Shown piece after piece: positions 22,042 through 28,146 of a stretch of DNA of 28,397 bases. Within the stretch, counting starts at the first letter, position 1. Each line of letters opens with the position of its first letter. The notes beneath the pieces were generated by a model. That model saw only the letters and a list, made by a program, of their open reading frames with translations. It searched no databases and was not told where the DNA came from. Source of the stretch: DATAQC01 sp051005135 (lineage in GTDB: Bacteria > Actinomycetota > Acidimicrobiia > Acidimicrobiales > AC-14); assembly GCA_051005135.1 (NCBI GenBank), contig JBPCJQ010000064.1, positions 1 to 28,397 of the forward strand, written 5' to 3'. A program made the position numbers and the translations under genes.

Positions 22042-23850
22042 TCAGCCATCCAGCTCGGCAGCAAGGGCAAGCCAGCGCTCCTCGATCTCACCCACCCGGG
22101 CCTCGGCGACCGCGAGATCGTCGGCGAAGCGGGCGAGGGTGACGTGGTCGGCGCCCGCCCCCAGCTCGGCGATGAGGCCGTCGCGCTCGCCGGTGGCGTG
22201 CGCCAGCTCCCTCTCGGCCGTGGCCAACAGCCGCCGCAGCGTGCTCGCCGATCGGAGTCTCTGCGGCTTCGCCGCCCCGGGCGGGGCCCCATGACTCCGT
22301 TCCGCCACGGAGGCGGCCCCGCCCTCCTCCGAGCGGCGGGAGCCCCTGCCCCGCCGCCGGCCGTCACTCTGCGGCTTCGCCGCCATCGACAGGCCCGCTT
22401 CCCAGCCGGCCAGGCCGCCGGGCGCGAACCCTGCGCCACCCCGGCCGTCGAGCACCAGCACGTCGTCGATCGTGCGCTCCAGGTGAGCCCGGTCGTGGCT
22501 CACCACAACCAGCGTTCCCGGCCACTTCTCCAAGAAGTCCTCGAGGGCCCGAAGGGTGTCGAGGTCGAGGTCGTTGGTGGGCTCGTCCAGGAGCACCACG
22601 TTGGGCAGCGCGGCCAGTACCAGTAGGAGCTGGAGGCGACGACGCTCACCCCCTGACAAGGTGGCGATGGTGGCCCACTGGGCGTCGTCGTCGAACCAGA
22701 AGCGCTCCATGAGCCGGAGCTGGTCCCAGGAGGGCGACGCCGCCGCCGGCCCGGCGACCGCGTCGCGCACGCGCTGGGACGGATCGAGCTGGCGTCCGGC
22801 CTGGTCGTAGTAGCCGATGCGGACCGTAGGCCCGACCTCGATCATGCCCGCGACTGGCGTGAGCCGCCCCGCCAGCACGTCGAGCAAGGTGGACTTGCCC
22901 GAGCCGTTGGGCCCGACGACGCCAAGGCGCCCCCCTGGCTCGAGGTCGAGGTCGAGGTGGGAGAACAGCCAAGGCCCGTCATCGAAGCGGTGACCCACGC
23001 CGTGGCCCACCACCACCTTGTCGCCCAGACGGGGGGTCTGGCTCTCCCGACCGCCGGCCGAGCCAAGATCGAGCCCGCCGGCCCGGTCGGGCCTGGCCGG
23101 CCGTCCCTCCACCACCGCGGTCGCGGTGCCGATGCGGGCCTTAGGCTTGCGGGTGCGGGCCTTGTCCCCCCGCTGAAGCCAGCCCATCTGGGTGGGGGCC
23201 GGGTTGGCCCCCACCGCTTCGGCGGTGGCCTCCTGGCCGGCCCGCCCCGCCCTCGCCGCCAGGTACGTCTCGTAACCCCCGTCGTGCACGTACCCCCTGC
23301 CTCGGTCGAGCTCAAGCACGCGCGTCGTCACCCGGTCGAGCACGTGACGGTCGTGGGTGACCAGCACCAGCCCGCCGCCGAAGCAGGCCAGGCGGTGCTC
23401 CAGCCAGGCCACAGCCTCCAGGTCGAGGTGGTTGGTGGGCTCATCGAGCACCAGCAGGTCGACCTCGTCGAGCAACACCCGGGCCAGGGCTACCCGCTTG
23501 GCCTGGCCGCCGGAGAGGCTGCCCACATCGGCTTCGGTCAGCGGGCCCATGCCCAGGCGCTCGAGGATGGCCGCCGCCTCCCAGTGCGATCCCACCGCGG
23601 CCCGCACCGGCCCCGGAGGAAGCACCGGCCGCTGGCCCAGGAACCCGACCCGCACGCCCCTCCCCCGCCGCACCACGCCTGCGTCGGGTTCGATCTCGCC
23701 CGCCAGCACCCGCAACAGGGTCGACTTGCCCCCGCCGTTGCGCCCGACCACGCCGAGGCGGTCGCCCGAGGCCACGGTGAGCGACAGCTCTTCGAACAGA
23801 GGGCGGTCGGGACGGCGCGCCGACACCCCGGCGACGTCGACCAGGATCAC
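22042..23850 (-). CDS. ABC-F family ATPase (Uup/EttA-like)
   Basis: Cytoplasmic tandem-ABC protein of 602 aa without membrane segments; ABC-F proteins act on translating ribosomes, and some confer antibiotic protection. Domain 1 has GRNGGGKSTLL, LSGGQAKRVALAR and LVLDEPTNHLDL; domain 2 has GPNGSGKSTLL, LSGGERRRLQLLL and LLDEPTNDLDLD. The linker between them is rich in Arg/Lys (GDKARTRKPKARIG). A C-terminal coiled coil (LRRLLATAERELAHATGERD to the end) is Uup-like. Before it lies an Arg/Gly/Ala-rich insertion built from an 18-bp direct repeat 108 bp apart. The open frame extends 60 codons upstream, but homology begins at the GTG at 23850 (VILVDVAGVSARR). Which subfamily it belongs to is uncertain. 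Confidence 0.9.
   Translation of the reverse strand: MILVDVAGVSARRPDRPLFEELSLTVASGDRLGVVGRNGGGKSTLLRVLAGEIEPDAGVVRRGRGVRVGFLGQRPVLPPGPVRAAVGSHWEAAAILERLGMGPLTEADVGSLSGGQAKRVALARVLLDEVDLLVLDEPTNHLDLEAVAWLEHRLACFGGGLVLVTHDRHVLDRVTTRVLELDRGRGYVHDGGYETYLAARAGRAGQEATAEAVGANPAPTQMGWLQRGDKARTRKPKARIGTATAVVEGRPARPDRAGGLDLGSAGGRESQTPRLGDKVVVGHGVGHRFDDGPWLFSHLDLDLEPGGRLGVVGPNGSGKSTLLDVLAGRLTPVAGMIEVGPTVRIGYYDQAGRQLDPSQRVRDAVAGPAAASPSWDQLRLMERFWFDDDAQWATIATLSGGERRRLQLLLVLAALPNVVLLDEPTNDLDLDTLRALEDFLEKWPGTLVVVSHDRAHLERTIDDVLVLDGRGGAGFAPGGLAGWEAGLSMAAKPQSDGRRRGRGSRRSEEGGAASVAERSHGAPPGAAKPQRLRSASTLRRLLATAERELAHATGERDGLIAELGAGADHVTLARFADDLAVAEARVGEIEERWLALAAELDG
22259..22384. repeat. 18-bp direct repeats bounding an in-frame insertion in the ABC-F gene
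   Basis: CTCTGCGGCTTCGCCGCC occurs at 22259-22276 and 22367-22384, 108 bp (36 codons) apart. Each copy contains the palindrome GCGGC-TTC-GCCGC. The stretch between is low-complexity and holds a relative of the miaB repeat at 22294-22317. Confidence 0.75.
22294..22317. repeat. Relative of the miaB 24-bp repeat in the ABC-F gene
   Basis: 20 of 24 nt match the miaB unit at 6901-6924, in the same orientation. Both read [AG]SV[PA]ER[NS] on the minus strand. The unit is also partly self-complementary (CTCCGT...ACGGAG). Confidence 0.6.
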
Positions 23851-23872
23851 GGTCAGGCGCCGCCTACGCCGA

Positions 23873-23971
23873 TCACCATCCGGGGGCCGGAGCCGGGGTC
23901 GAGCCAGCGCAGGATGTCGAGGAGCTGCCGCTCCGGCAGGTGGGGACGAGGAGGAGTCGGCGGTTGCGCAC
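23873..23971 (-). CDS. Possible leader ORF upstream of the ABC-F gene (32 aa)
   Basis: Speculative. A GTG at 23971 lies 6 nt after a TACAGT box (23978-23983, minus strand), the spacing seen for leaderless genes in this window. The frame, starting MRNRRLLLVPTCRSGS, ends in TGA 22 nt before the ABC-F GTG. It could be a leader peptide controlling the ABC-F gene, a known arrangement for some antibiotic-responsive ABC-F genes. Another frame in the same leader, PERQLLDILRWLDPGS, is also open with high GC at third positions and ends 2 nt before the ABC-F start, and the TACAGT box could instead serve an ATG at 23973 in frame with the ABC-F gene. I cannot tell which, if any, is translated. Confidence 0.25.
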   Translation of the reverse strand: MRNRRLLLVPTCRSGSSSTSCAGSTPAPAPGW

Positions 23972-23976
23972 ATCGG

Positions 23977-23983
23977 TACTGTA
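23977..23983. promoter_or_regulatory. Two-way -10 box between the M15 peptidase and ABC-F genes
   Basis: TACTGTA reads TACTGT on the plus strand, 8 nt before the GTG at 23991, and TACAGT on the minus strand, facing the ABC-F leader. One site could serve both divergent transcripts. Confidence 0.5.
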
Positions 23984-23990
23984 AGCAGCC

Positions 23991-24728
23991 GTGGCCGGCC
24001 TGCGACCCGTGCGGGTGCTGGCCGCAGCATGTGCCCTTGCCGCCGGCTGTTCGTCCGGGGCCGTGTCCACGGCCGCCCGCTCCACCACGACCCCGCCGGC
24101 CGTGACCACGGCCACCTCTGCGAGCTCGTCGGTAACGGCCACTACGACCGCCGCCCCAACGACTTTCACGTCTGATGTATCCCCGGTGACGCCCGCCGAG
24201 GTGGCTTCGTCGTGGCGCGCCAGATGCCCGGTGCCTCCCGATCAGCTCAGGCTCGTGCGGCTGTCTTTCTGGGGCTTCGACAAGGTTGCCCACAACGGCT
24301 CGCTCGTCGTGCGCGCCACCGTGGTCGATGCCGTGGTCGGGGTCTTCCGCAAGCTCTTCGACGCCCACTTCCCGATCCGGCGAATGGACCCCGTCGACAC
24401 CTTCGGTGGCAGCGACCCCGCGTCCATGGCCGCCAACAACACGTCGGGTTTCAACTGCCGCAACGCGGTTGCGGTCGGGCCGCCGTCTTGGTCGGCGCAC
24501 GCCTACGGCAAGGCCATCGACGTCAACCCGGTGGAGAACCCCTACCTGGAGGCCGGCACGGTGCAGCCGCCCACAGGTTCGGCCTACGTCGACCGGGCCA
24601 ACATCCGCCCGGGCATGGCCGTGCCCTCAGGCCCCCTCGTCGCCGCCTTCGCCGCCGCCGGCTGGCAATGGGGCGGCCGCTGGGCGGCTTCACCCGACTA
24701 CCAGCACTTCTCGTCCACCGGGGGTTGA
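23991..24728 (+). CDS. M15-family D-alanyl-D-alanine carboxypeptidase-like lipoprotein
   Basis: Predicted exported peptidase of 245 aa acting on cell-wall peptides. The N-terminus is a lipoprotein signal (VRVLAAACALAAGC, lipobox Cys20) followed by a Ser/Thr/Ala-rich spacer to about residue 65 that would span the wall. The catalytic domain has the M15 zinc ligands: H170 and D177 in SAHAYGKAIDVNP and H239 in DYQHFSS, with the conserved Arg replaced by or contained in RRMDPVDTF/ NTSGFNCR. This arrangement is the VanY/M15C type, so DD- or LD-carboxypeptidase or endolysin-like cleavage is likely, with no specific substrate visible. The GTG at 23991 has a TACTGT box 8 nt upstream and no ribosome-binding site. 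Confidence 0.88.
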   Translation: MAGLRPVRVLAAACALAAGCSSGAVSTAARSTTTPPAVTTATSASSSVTATTTAAPTTFTSDVSPVTPAEVASSWRARCPVPPDQLRLVRLSFWGFDKVAHNGSLVVRATVVDAVVGVFRKLFDAHFPIRRMDPVDTFGGSDPASMAANNTSGFNCRNAVAVGPPSWSAHAYGKAIDVNPVENPYLEAGTVQPPTGSAYVDRANIRPGMAVPSGPLVAAFAAAGWQWGGRWAASPDYQHFSSTGG

Positions 24729-24730
24729 AC

Positions 24731-24847
24731 CCTCAGGGCGCTCTGAGACGACTGCACGCCGGAGGCCCGGTCAGCCACCCCTGGGTTCGCCTTGCCCGCC
24801 CGCACCTTGCGGAGCTTGCACACGACGTTGGTGTCGAGCACGAACAT
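24731..24847 (-). pseudogene. VapC-like PIN-domain toxin remnant
   Basis: From the ATG at 24847 the minus strand reads MFVLDTNVVCKLRKVRAGKA, then NPGVADRASGVQSSQS. This is the typical N-terminus of VapC/FitB PIN-domain toxins (M-LDTNV-SELRK, with the metal-binding Asp), normally about 130-140 aa. After about 37 codons the frame runs into the 3' end of the M15 peptidase gene and stops at 24698, so over two thirds of the toxin is gone. The ATG is preceded by TGA in the TGATG arrangement common between antitoxin and toxin genes; only a few codons of a possible antitoxin are left. It is a fossil of a toxin-antitoxin pair, not functional. Confidence 0.7.
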
Positions 24848-24923
24848 CACTCGAAGCTCGCCGGACGCGGGGTCGTCGGAGCGCCACGCTCACCTGGGGG
24901 CTGTCGCTCCACCGCCCCGGGTC

Positions 24924-24929
24924 TACGGT
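24924..24929 (+). promoter_or_regulatory. -10 box of the first VTT-domain gene (leaderless)
   Basis: TACGGT lies 7 nt before the GTG at 24937 and decides the start; the open frame itself extends far upstream. Confidence 0.55.
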
Positions 24930-24936
24930 TCGGTTA

Positions 24937-25605
24937 GTGCAACGGGGTCATCCCACCCGCACCAGGCTCAGGGTGCTCGTGGCCGTTATCGCCGTGCTCG
25001 GGGTGGCCGGGTCGGTGGCCACCGCCCTGACCGGGCCGTTGGCAACGCGCCACCCCCTCCTGCTCATCGTCCTCGAGGCCCGCAACCGCAACCTCATCCT
25101 CGCCCGCCATGTGGATCTCGTGCCGTTCGTCGTCGTCGGCACGCTCCGGCGGGTCTCCACCGATCCTGCCTACTGGCTGTTGGGTTGGTGGTACGGCGAC
25201 GGGGCCATCCGTTGGCTGGAGCACAAGGCGGGAGGTGGCGTGCTGGTGCGCCTCACCGAACAGGTCTTCATCAAGGCCGCCTACCCCATGGTGTTCCTCT
25301 TCCCTGGCGCCGTGGTGTGCGCCATGGCGGGCGCCACCGGCATGGCCTTTTGGGCCTTCCTCGTCGTGAACGTGGCCGGCACCGTCACCGCGGTGGTGGC
25401 CCTGCGCCTGTCCGGTGACCTGTTTGGTGCTCCCGTTGACGCCCTGCTCGGCTTCTTCAACCGCCACCGGCTGGCAACCACGGTCGTGACCGTCGCGCTG
25501 GTGCTGGTGTCACTGGTGGCCGGCCGCCTGCAAGGACGTTCGGAGGTTCCCCCCCTCGACGAGCTCGAGCCCCGAGAGGGCCACGACGATGGGGTGGGCG
25601 GCTGA
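24937..25605 (+). CDS. VTT/DedA-like membrane protein
   Basis: 222 aa integral membrane protein distantly related to DedA/TVP38. One N-terminal helix (VLVAVIAVLGVAGSVATAL) is followed by the VTT-type core: HPLLLIVLEARNRNLILARH, WLLGWWYGDGAIRWLE, then FIKAAYPMVFLFPGAVVCAMAGATGM and FWAFLVVNVAGTVTAVVALR, and a last helix (ATTVVTVALVLVSLVAG) with an acidic tail. The G-x-W-YGD and FPG-x-x-x-x-x-AGATGM segments correspond to the conserved DedA loops. DedA proteins take part in lipid flipping and membrane homeostasis. The start is the GTG at 24937, chosen because of the -10 box. A true DedA gene follows 40 bp downstream. Confidence 0.78.
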   Translation: MQRGHPTRTRLRVLVAVIAVLGVAGSVATALTGPLATRHPLLLIVLEARNRNLILARHVDLVPFVVVGTLRRVSTDPAYWLLGWWYGDGAIRWLEHKAGGGVLVRLTEQVFIKAAYPMVFLFPGAVVCAMAGATGMAFWAFLVVNVAGTVTAVVALRLSGDLFGAPVDALLGFFNRHRLATTVVTVALVLVSLVAGRLQGRSEVPPLDELEPREGHDDGVGG

Positions 25606-25632
25606 CCGACGGGCCGCTGCTGGCCTTGCCAC

Positions 25633-25638
25633 TAGCGT
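25633..25638 (+). promoter_or_regulatory. -10 box of the DedA gene (leaderless)
   Basis: TAGCGT lies 7 nt before the GTG at 25646. It shows that the second VTT gene has its own start despite lying only 40 bp after the first. Confidence 0.55.
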
Positions 25639-25645
25639 GGCCCCC

Positions 25646-26302
25646 GTGCAGCAGTTCATCGTCGACAACGGCTACCTGGCCGTGTTCCTGCTCATGGTGG
25701 CCGAGTCGGCGTGCATCCCGGTTCCGAGCGAGGTCACCATGCTGTTCGGCGGGGCACTGGCCAACGCCGCGTTCGTGGCCAGCCTGGCTTCGGGGGGCCA
25801 ACACCTCAACTTCGTGGTGGTGGCCCTGCTGGGCACGGCCGGGAACCTGGTTGGCTCCTGGGCGGCCTATGCGGTGGGCTACCGGGGCGGACGGCCCTTG
25901 CTCGACCGGTGGACGGCCCGGCCACCAGGCACCGAGCCGTGGTTGTGGCGCCTCCTACGCCTGCGCCCCGACCACGTCGAGCGAGCCGACCGGTGGTTCT
26001 CCGATCACGGCGAGGCTGCGGTGTTCGTGTCCCGCCTGCTGCCGGTGGTACGAACCTTCATCAGCCTGCCCGCCGGAGTGGCGCGCATGCGCTTCGACCG
26101 CTTCACCCTCTACACCGTGGCCGGCTGCCTGCCCTGGACCTTCACCCTGGCCGCCGCCGGCTACGGGCTCGGCAGCCAGTGGCACACGGTGGACCGCTGG
26201 CTGCGGCCACTCAGCATCGTGGTGGCCCTGGCCCTCGTCGCCGCTGCCGCATGGTGGGTCGTCCGCCAGAAAAAGGCCGCCCCAACGCCCGTCGACGGTT
26301 GA
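25646..26302 (+). CDS. DedA family membrane protein
   Basis: 218 aa, standard DedA size. The N-terminus VQQFIVDNGYLAVFLLMVAESACIPVPSEVTM has the family's E-x-x-x-x-P-x-P-x-E pattern. GTAGNLVGSWAAYAVGYRGGRPLLDRW carries the G-x-x-x-x-Y-x-x-G core. FSDHGEAAVFVSRLLPVVRTFISLPAGVARM contains the R-x-x-P-x-x-R-x-x-x-x-x-x-AG signature, including both functionally important arginines. Two more helices follow. DedA proteins act in undecaprenyl-phosphate or phospholipid recycling and proton-motive-force balance. The longer frame starting at 25589 is less likely, as homology and the -10 box both point to the GTG at 25646. It converges on dapB with a 3-bp gap. Confidence 0.9.
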   Translation: MQQFIVDNGYLAVFLLMVAESACIPVPSEVTMLFGGALANAAFVASLASGGQHLNFVVVALLGTAGNLVGSWAAYAVGYRGGRPLLDRWTARPPGTEPWLWRLLRLRPDHVERADRWFSDHGEAAVFVSRLLPVVRTFISLPAGVARMRFDRFTLYTVAGCLPWTFTLAAAGYGLGSQWHTVDRWLRPLSIVVALALVAAAAWWVVRQKKAAPTPVDG

Positions 26303-26305
26303 CCC

Positions 26306-27094
26306 TCAGAACCCGAGGAGGGTGTCGAGGCCCACGGTAAGGCCGGGATGGTCGCCGACGGACTTCACTGCCAGCACCACACCGGGCATGAACGAGTTGC
26401 GATCGGTGGAGTCGTGGCGGATGGAAAGGGTCTGGCCAGTGGTGCCGAGGAGCACTTCCTGGTGGGCAACCAGGCCGCGCAGGCGCACCGAGTGCACCCT
26501 GATGCCACCATCGGCCTCGCCGCCCCTGGCTCCCTCGGCGACGACCGTACGGGTGGGATCGTCGTCCCACTGTGCCGACGCTGCGGCCATGCGGGCGGCG
26601 GTGAGCATGGCCGTGCCCGATGGGGCGTCGATCTTGCGGTCGTGATGCAGCTCGATGATCTCCGCCGTCTCGAACCACGGCGCGGCCAGCTCGGCGAAGC
26701 GCATCATCAACACCGCGCCGATGGCGAAGTTGGGGGCCACGAAACAGTTGCTGTCAGTGAAGCGACGGGACAGGTGGTCGAGGTCGTCAGCAGAGAAGCC
26801 GGTCGTGCCCACCACTGCGTGCACGCCGTGGCCGGCGCACCAGGCCAAGTTCTCCAGAGCTGCGTCCCGGGTGGTGAAGTCGACCGCCACCTCCGCCCCG
26901 GCGTCGGCCAGGGCATCGGCCGAAGGCGCAACCTGGCCGGCCACTTCGGCTCCCGTCACCTGGCGCAGGTCGATGCCAGCATGGAAAGGGTCGACGGCCA
27001 CCACCAGCTCGAGGTCGGGGTCGGCGGCCACCGCCCGGCAGGCGGTGGACCCCATCCGCCCCCCGGCCCCGAACACCCCCACCCGGATCGTCAT
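26306..27094 (-). CDS. dapB: 4-hydroxy-tetrahydrodipicolinate reductase
   Basis: NAD(P)H-dependent reductase of 262 aa, the step after DapA in DAP/lysine synthesis. Rossmann motif VGVFGAGGRMGSTACRAV at the N-terminus; the catalytic and substrate-binding motif is ELHHDRKIDAPSGTA, with the two His, Lys and PSGT expected. VDFTTRDAALEN and GTTGFSADDLD are typical nucleotide-loop segments, and FAPNFAIGAVLMMRFAE reads VAPNFAIG here. The ATG at 27094 has a TACTGT box 7 nt upstream and no ribosome-binding site. In many actinomycetes dapB sits between an M16 peptidase gene and thyX/dapA; here dapA-rnj lies about 6 kb away with unrelated genes in between. Confidence 0.95.
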   Translation of the reverse strand: MTIRVGVFGAGGRMGSTACRAVAADPDLELVVAVDPFHAGIDLRQVTGAEVAGQVAPSADALADAGAEVAVDFTTRDAALENLAWCAGHGVHAVVGTTGFSADDLDHLSRRFTDSNCFVAPNFAIGAVLMMRFAELAAPWFETAEIIELHHDRKIDAPSGTAMLTAARMAAASAQWDDDPTRTVVAEGARGGEADGGIRVHSVRLRGLVAHQEVLLGTTGQTLSIRHDSTDRNSFMPGVVLAVKSVGDHPGLTVGLDTLLGF

Positions 27095-27945
27095 GGTGCC
27101 GACAGTATCCGGGCGTCTGGCACCGAGGCCTTACGCCCCTGGCTCCCAGCCCGAGCGGGTAGGGGCATGAAGCTGTTCCCGGCGTCATCGGTGGCCACGC
27201 CGAGAACCTGGTGGACGCTGATAGCTCCCTCCGCGAAGCGGTTGGCGCAACCCGCCATGTAGAGGCGCCAGATGCGAGCGCGGGCCATACCCACCATGGC
27301 TACCGCGTCGTCCCAGCCGGCCTCGAGGTTCGCCACCCAGGCGTGGAGGGTCTTGACGTAGTGCTCGCGCAGGGACTCCGCATCGCGCACCTCGAAACCG
27401 GCTCTCTCCATGGCCAACACCGCGTCGCCTACGTCGAGCAACTCAGAGTCGGGGAAGACGTAGCGGTAGATGAACGAGCGGCGACCCGGCTTGCTGGAGC
27501 CAGGGCTCGAGATGGCATGGTTCAGCAACCGGCCGCCCGGACGCAGCAGCGCCCTGAGGGTTTGGAAGTAGCGATCCTGGCGGGACCGCCCGACGTGTTC
27601 GAACATGCCGATCGACGAGATGGCGTCGAAAGTCTCGTTGCGAACCAACCGGTAGTCCTGCACCCGGATCACGATCTGGGCCTCGAGACCGACGCCGGCC
27701 ACCCGGCGGCGGGCCAGCTCGGCCTGCTCCCTGCTGACCGTAACCCCGACGACCTTTGCCCCATGGCGCGCCGCGGCGTGAAGAGCCATGGAGCCCCAGC
27801 CGCAACCGACGTCGAGGAGACGCAGACCCGATCGCTCGTGCAGGCCCAGCTTTCGGCACACGAGGCTCACCAGGAGCCCAGATGAGCTGCAGGTTCGGAC
27901 TGTTGGTGCCCGTCGTTGTCCTAGGCCGGTACGGTCGGTTCCCAT
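27091..27945 (-). CDS. N-terminally truncated cyclopropane-fatty-acid synthase (probable pseudogene)
   Basis: SAM-dependent methyltransferase of the CFA/mycolic-acid cyclopropane synthase family, which modifies unsaturated acyl chains of phospholipids. Homology begins at LVCRKLGL, about residue 29 (near 27861), and runs to the end: SAM motif LRLLDVGCGWGSMALHAA, SSIGMFEHVGRSRQDRYF, RSFIYRYVFPDSELL, and YMAGCANRFAEGAISVHQVL. The preceding 100-150 residues of normal enzymes, including the catalytic-cysteine region (Y-SC-Y/F), are missing and replaced by unrelated sequence, so activity is doubtful. No promoter or ribosome-binding site is visible near 27945. The stop overlaps the dapB start by 4 nt (ATGA), so a coupled operon may once have existed. 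Confidence 0.75.
   Translation of the reverse strand: MGTDRTGLGQRRAPTVRTCSSSGLLVSLVCRKLGLHERSGLRLLDVGCGWGSMALHAAARHGAKVVGVTVSREQAELARRRVAGVGLEAQIVIRVQDYRLVRNETFDAISSIGMFEHVGRSRQDRYFQTLRALLRPGGRLLNHAISSPGSSKPGRRSFIYRYVFPDSELLDVGDAVLAMERAGFEVRDAESLREHYVKTLHAWVANLEAGWDDAVAMVGMARARIWRLYMAGCANRFAEGAISVHQVLGVATDDAGNSFMPLPARAGSQGRKASVPDARILSAP
27102..27107 (-). promoter_or_regulatory. -10 box of dapB (leaderless)
   Basis: TACTGT on the minus strand, 7 nt before the ATG at 27094, inside the 3' end of the CFA synthase gene. dapB can therefore be transcribed independently of that damaged gene. Confidence 0.55.
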
Positions 27946-28030
27946 GGCGAAGGGGACTCTCAGGGAGTCGTTCAGACGCCTCGCATTGTGTCTGGCTCTC
28001 GGTATCCTGGCGCCGCTGTTCTCCCCGTAG
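27944..28030 (+). CDS. Possible 28-aa leaderless peptide with a hydrophobic core
   Basis: ATG at 27944 with a TACGGT box (27930-27935) 8 nt upstream, matching the promoter spacing of other genes here. The peptide starts MAKGTLRESFRRLALCLALG and ends ILAPLFSP: a basic N-terminus followed by about 14 hydrophobic residues, like a signal peptide or single membrane helix. After the TAG the same frame stays open (RLLAPRWFGWALPSLLDRFG), so it may be a gene cut by a stop codon. No family is recognised. It fills part of the gap left by the missing 5' end of the CFA synthase gene. Confidence 0.3.
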   Translation: MAKGTLRESFRRLALCLALGILAPLFSP

Positions 28031-28146
28031 GTTCGGTTGCTGGCGCCGCGGTGGTTTGGGTGGGCACTGCCATCGTTGCTGGATCGTTTCGGGCATGCTC
28101 GACAACGAGTGAGTCAAGGCCTGAGGATGAACCCCGCTGCGGGCGG

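Noticed and set aside
23851..24030. 60-codon N-terminal extension of the ABC-F protein
   Set aside because: It is Pro/Arg/Ala-rich, overlaps the divergent peptidase gene, and ABC-F homology begins at 23850. A start at 23973 is not fully excluded.
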